8,126 nucleotides of DNA from Quadrisphaera sp. GTDB lineage: Bacteria; Actinomycetota; Actinomycetes; Actinomycetales; Quadrisphaeraceae. This document shows, piece by piece, positions 6,419-8,126 of this stretch (position 1 is its first letter; every line of letters begins with the position of its first letter). The position numbers and the translations under genes were made by a program. The notes under the pieces were generated by a model, which had not been told where the DNA came from, ran no database searches, and worked only from the letters and a program-made list of their open reading frames with translations. The DNA lies in assembly GCA_029258695.1 (NCBI GenBank), contig JARIBR010000168.1:1-8126 (forward strand), read 5' to 3'.

Positions 6419-7753
6419 ATGCGACGCCTCGACCTGCGCGGCCAGAGCCTCGACGCCCGCGAGCTGCGGGCCACCCTCCCGCGCGCCGCGCTGGACGTCG
6501 AGGGGGCGCTCGCCGCGGTGCGTCCCGTCGTCGAGGACGTGCGCGCCCGCGGCGCCGCGGCGGTCCTCGACGCGGGCGAGCGCTTCGACGGGGTGCGGCC
6601 GGCCGCGCTGCGCGTCCCGCCCGGCGTCCTCGCCGCCGCGCTGGAGCGCCTCGACCCGGCCGTGCGCGCCGCGCTCGAGGTCTCGATCGAGCGCTCGCGC
6701 GCCGTCCACGCCGACCAGCTGCGACCCGACGTCACCACCGTCCTCGGGGACGGCGCCCGCGTCACCGAGCGCTTCGTCCCCGTGGAGCGCGTGGGCTTGT
6801 ACGCGCCCGGCGGCCTCGCCGTCTACCCCTCCTCGGTGGTGATGAACGTCGTCCCCGCTCAGGTGGCCGGCGTCGACTCCCTCGTCGTCGCCTCCCCGCC
6901 GCAGCGCGAGCACGCCGGATGGCCCCACCCGACGATCCTCGCGGCGTGCGCGCTCCTCGGCGTCGACGAGGTGTACGCCGCCGGGGGAGCGCAGGCGATC
7001 GCGATGCTCGCCCTCGGCGCGCACGGGGCCGACGGGACGCAGGTCTGCCCGCCCGTCGACGTCGTGACCGGCCCGGGCAACGTCTACGTCGCCGCCGCCA
7101 AGCGCCTGCTCCGCGGCGTGGTCGGCATCGACGCCGAGGCCGGGCCCACCGAGATCGCCGTGCTGGCCGACGCCGGCGCCGACCCGGCGCTCGTCGCCGC
7201 AGACCTCGTCAGCCAGGCCGAGCACGACCCCATGGCCGCCGCCGTGCTCGTCACGGACTCGCCCGAGCTGGCCGACGCCGTCGACGCCGAGCTGGAGCGC
7301 CAGGTCGCCGCGACGAAGCACACCGAGCGGGTGGCGACGGCGTTGAGCGGGGAGCAGTCGGTGACCGTGGTCGTCGACGACGTCGACGCCGGCCTGGTCG
7401 TCGTCGACGGCTACGGCGCGGAGCACCTGGAGATCCAGACCGCCGACGCCCCCGCCGTCGCCGCGCGGGTGCGCAACGCCGGGGCGATCTTCGTCGGCCC
7501 GCACGCACCGGTGAGCCTGGGCGACTACTGCGCCGGGTCGAACCACGTGCTGCCGACCGGGGGGTCCAGCGCGCACACCGCCGGGCTGTCGGTCGCCACG
7601 TTCGTCCGGGGCATCCACGTCGTGGACTACGACGCCGGCGCCCTCGCGGCGGTGGCCCCCCACGTCGTGGCGCTCGCGGAGGCCGAGGACCTGCCCGCGC
7701 ACGCCGACGCCGTGCGGGCCCGGTCCTCGCGAGGCGTCGCCCGGCAGCCATGA
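6416..7753 (+). CDS. hisD: Histidinol dehydrogenase
   Basis: HisD catalyses the last two steps of histidine synthesis, oxidising L-histidinol to L-histidine with two NAD+ through a histidinal intermediate; it is a cytoplasmic Zn2+ homodimer. Numbered from the ATG at 6419 the protein is 444 residues, normal for the family. Diagnostic blocks are [20 protein letters not shown] (123-142), [14 protein letters not shown] (187-200), [14 protein letters not shown] (215-228), [13 protein letters not shown] (239-251) and [20 protein letters not shown] (368-387). By family alignment the zinc ligands are Q266, H269, D369 and H428, and the acid/base pair is E335-H336 in AEHLEI; all are present, so the enzyme should be active. 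I annotate the GTG at 6416 because the -10-like hexamer places transcription start there; the adjacent ATG is equally plausible. Translation upstream of 6416 is open but has no similarity. No hisC or hisB follows; the next gene is convergent. Confidence 0.97.
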   Translation: MMRRLDLRGQSLDARELRATLPRAALDVEGALAAVRPVVEDVRARGAAAVLDAGERFDGVRPAALRVPPGVLAAALERLDPAVRAALEVSIERSRAVHADQLRPDVTTVLGDGARVTERFVPVERVGLYAPGGLAVYPSSVVMNVVPAQVAGVDSLVVASPPQREHAGWPHPTILAACALLGVDEVYAAGGAQAIAMLALGAHGADGTQVCPPVDVVTGPGNVYVAAAKRLLRGVVGIDAEAGPTEIAVLADAGADPALVAADLVSQAEHDPMAAAVLVTDSPELADAVDAELERQVAATKHTERVATALSGEQSVTVVVDDVDAGLVVVDGYGAEHLEIQTADAPAVAARVRNAGAIFVGPHAPVSLGDYCAGSNHVLPTGGSSAHTAGLSVATFVRGIHVVDYDAGALAAVAPHVVALAEAEDLPAHADAVRARSSRGVARQP

Positions 7754-7800
7754 CCTGACGCGCGACGTGCGCGCCGGCGCCCGGGCGGGTGCTGGTGCTC

Positions 7801-7890
7801 GAGCGGGGAGCTCGTGCCTCCGACACGCCGTCGGGCGTCGCACCGACTCCCCGCTCGGCCGATCGCCGTCGCACCGACTCCCCGCTCGGC
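7801..7890. repeat. Inverted/direct repeat cluster between convergent genes, possible bidirectional terminator
   Basis: An identical 24-base unit occurs at 7836-7859 and 7867-7890 (31-base period), with core GCACCGACTCCCCGCTC. An inverted, imperfect copy lies at 7801-7817 (GAGCGGGGAG, three mismatched bases, GTGC). It can pair with either direct copy (7840-7856 or 7871-7887), giving 14 base pairs around a 3-nt internal loop. A small CCGAC/GTCGG hairpin (7820-7824 with 7830-7834) sits in the first loop. The position after hisD and after the convergent acyl-CoA dehydrogenase suits termination on both strands, but there is no T-run. The rest of the 179-base gap holds only short GC palindromes such as GCGCCGGCGC at 7771-7780. 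Confidence 0.6.
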
Positions 7891-7932
7891 GGACGGACCG
7901 CCGCGGACGACGGCCCTCGCGGTCGGCCGCCC

Positions 7933-8126
7933 TCAGAGGGCGTCGACGAATCCCAGGGACCGCGCGATGATCCCCAGCTGCACCTCGGTGCTGCCCTCAC
8001 CCAGCTCGAGGACCTTCGAGTCGCGGTAGTGGCGCCCCACGGGGGACTCGTTCATGTACCCGGTGCCCCCGAGGATCTGCGCGGCGTCGCGGGCGTTGTC
8101 CATCGCCGCCTCGCTGCCCACCATCT
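7933..8126 (-). CDS. Acyl-CoA dehydrogenase, C-terminal end (5' part outside window)
   Basis: The last 64 or so codons of a flavin-dependent acyl-CoA dehydrogenase, which introduces the alpha-beta double bond in an acyl-CoA and passes electrons to ETF. The fragment matches the final helices of the fold: AQILGGTGYMNESPVGRHYR corresponds to the conserved QIxGGxGY block, RDSKVLELGEGSTEVQ corresponds to the RDxKxxxxxEGTxEIQ signature, and IARSLGF is the usual end. The Glu of GEGSTEVQ occupies the catalytic-base position used by medium- and short-chain enzymes. In isovaleryl-CoA-type enzymes this position is not Glu. The frame is still open at base 8126, so the Met at 8124 is internal. The stop faces the hisD stop. 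Chain-length preference and pathway (beta-oxidation or branched-chain amino acid breakdown) cannot be told from this fragment. Confidence 0.93.
   Translation of the reverse strand, partial: MVGSEAAMDNARDAAQILGGTGYMNESPVGRHYRDSKVLELGEGSTEVQLGIIARSLGFVDAL

Noticed and set aside
2401..7758. A 1785-codon open frame on the plus strand covering the LON gene, the whole oxidase and hisD
   Set aside because: Its composition is that of an antisense shadow (Arg, Gly, Ala, His and Val rich, no domain recognisable), and it overlaps three genes with clear family motifs. High GC content removes stop codons from non-coding frames, so its length alone is not evidence.
7771..7787. GC palindromes GCGCCGGCGC and CGCCCGGGCG as operator sites
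   Set aside because: Short all-GC palindromes are expected by chance at this composition, and they lie downstream of two convergent genes rather than near a promoter.
6407..7843. A 478-codon minus-strand frame antisense to hisD
   Set aside because: It is opposite a complete, motif-rich hisD gene and shows no recognisable domain; stop-free antisense frames are expected at this GC content.
7836..7890. CRISPR-like array
   Set aside because: There are only two direct copies, separated by seven bases, which is far too short for a spacer; the inverted copy points to hairpin formation instead.
7767..8029. Small plus-strand frames in the hisD-acyl-CoA dehydrogenase gap
   Set aside because: They are Arg/Pro/Ser-rich, run through the 24-base repeat and into the antisense of the acyl-CoA dehydrogenase, and have no convincing ribosome-binding site.

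Overview
The window reads as chromosomal DNA from a high-GC actinobacterium. Base composition is about three quarters G+C by eye, third codon positions are almost always G or C, and several genes start with GTG. The DnaE, HisD, YbaK and LON proteins look actinobacterial. The family cannot be fixed from the sequence alone; Kineosporiales or Micrococcales relatives are a guess from memory of similar gene neighbourhoods. It looks like ordinary housekeeping and metabolic sequence: I see no phage, transposon, CRISPR, tRNA or rRNA signal and no convincing undescribed system.

Layout. (1) Bases 1-1148 (+) hold the C-terminal part of the replicative DNA polymerase III alpha subunit (dnaE), with helix-hairpin-helix region, internal beta-clamp-binding motif QFDLF and OB fold. 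(2) It overlaps a small four-helix membrane protein of unknown function (about 1145-1834, +), probably translationally coupled to dnaE. (3) A minus-strand cluster then runs leftward: a 1028-residue FAD plus Fe-S fused dehydrogenase of the YdiJ/D-2-hydroxyacid type (6309-3223), a stand-alone LON substrate-binding-domain protein (3120-2419) and a YbaK-type aminoacyl-tRNA deacylase (2365-1859). It meets the membrane-protein gene tail to tail across only 24 bp. (4) hisD, encoding histidinol dehydrogenase (6416/6419-7753, +), diverges from the oxidase across about 106 bp. (5) The C-terminal end of an acyl-CoA dehydrogenase (8126-7933, -) converges on hisD across a 179-bp gap holding a repeated hairpin-forming element.

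The genes do not form one pathway. dnaE replicates DNA, YbaK polices mischarged tRNA, hisD completes histidine synthesis, and the FAD/Fe-S enzyme and acyl-CoA dehydrogenase are respiratory or catabolic flavoproteins. The main second-look items are regulatory or structural: -10-like hexamers placed 6-7 nt before GTG starts (suggesting leaderless mRNAs) at hisD, the LON gene and more weakly the oxidase; a 9-bp inverted repeat spanning the LON start; a perfect 12-bp inverted repeat around a triple ATGACG repeat inside the end of the membrane-protein gene; and a directly repeated and inverted element between hisD and the acyl-CoA dehydrogenase. No gene-free stretch exceeds 300 bases.
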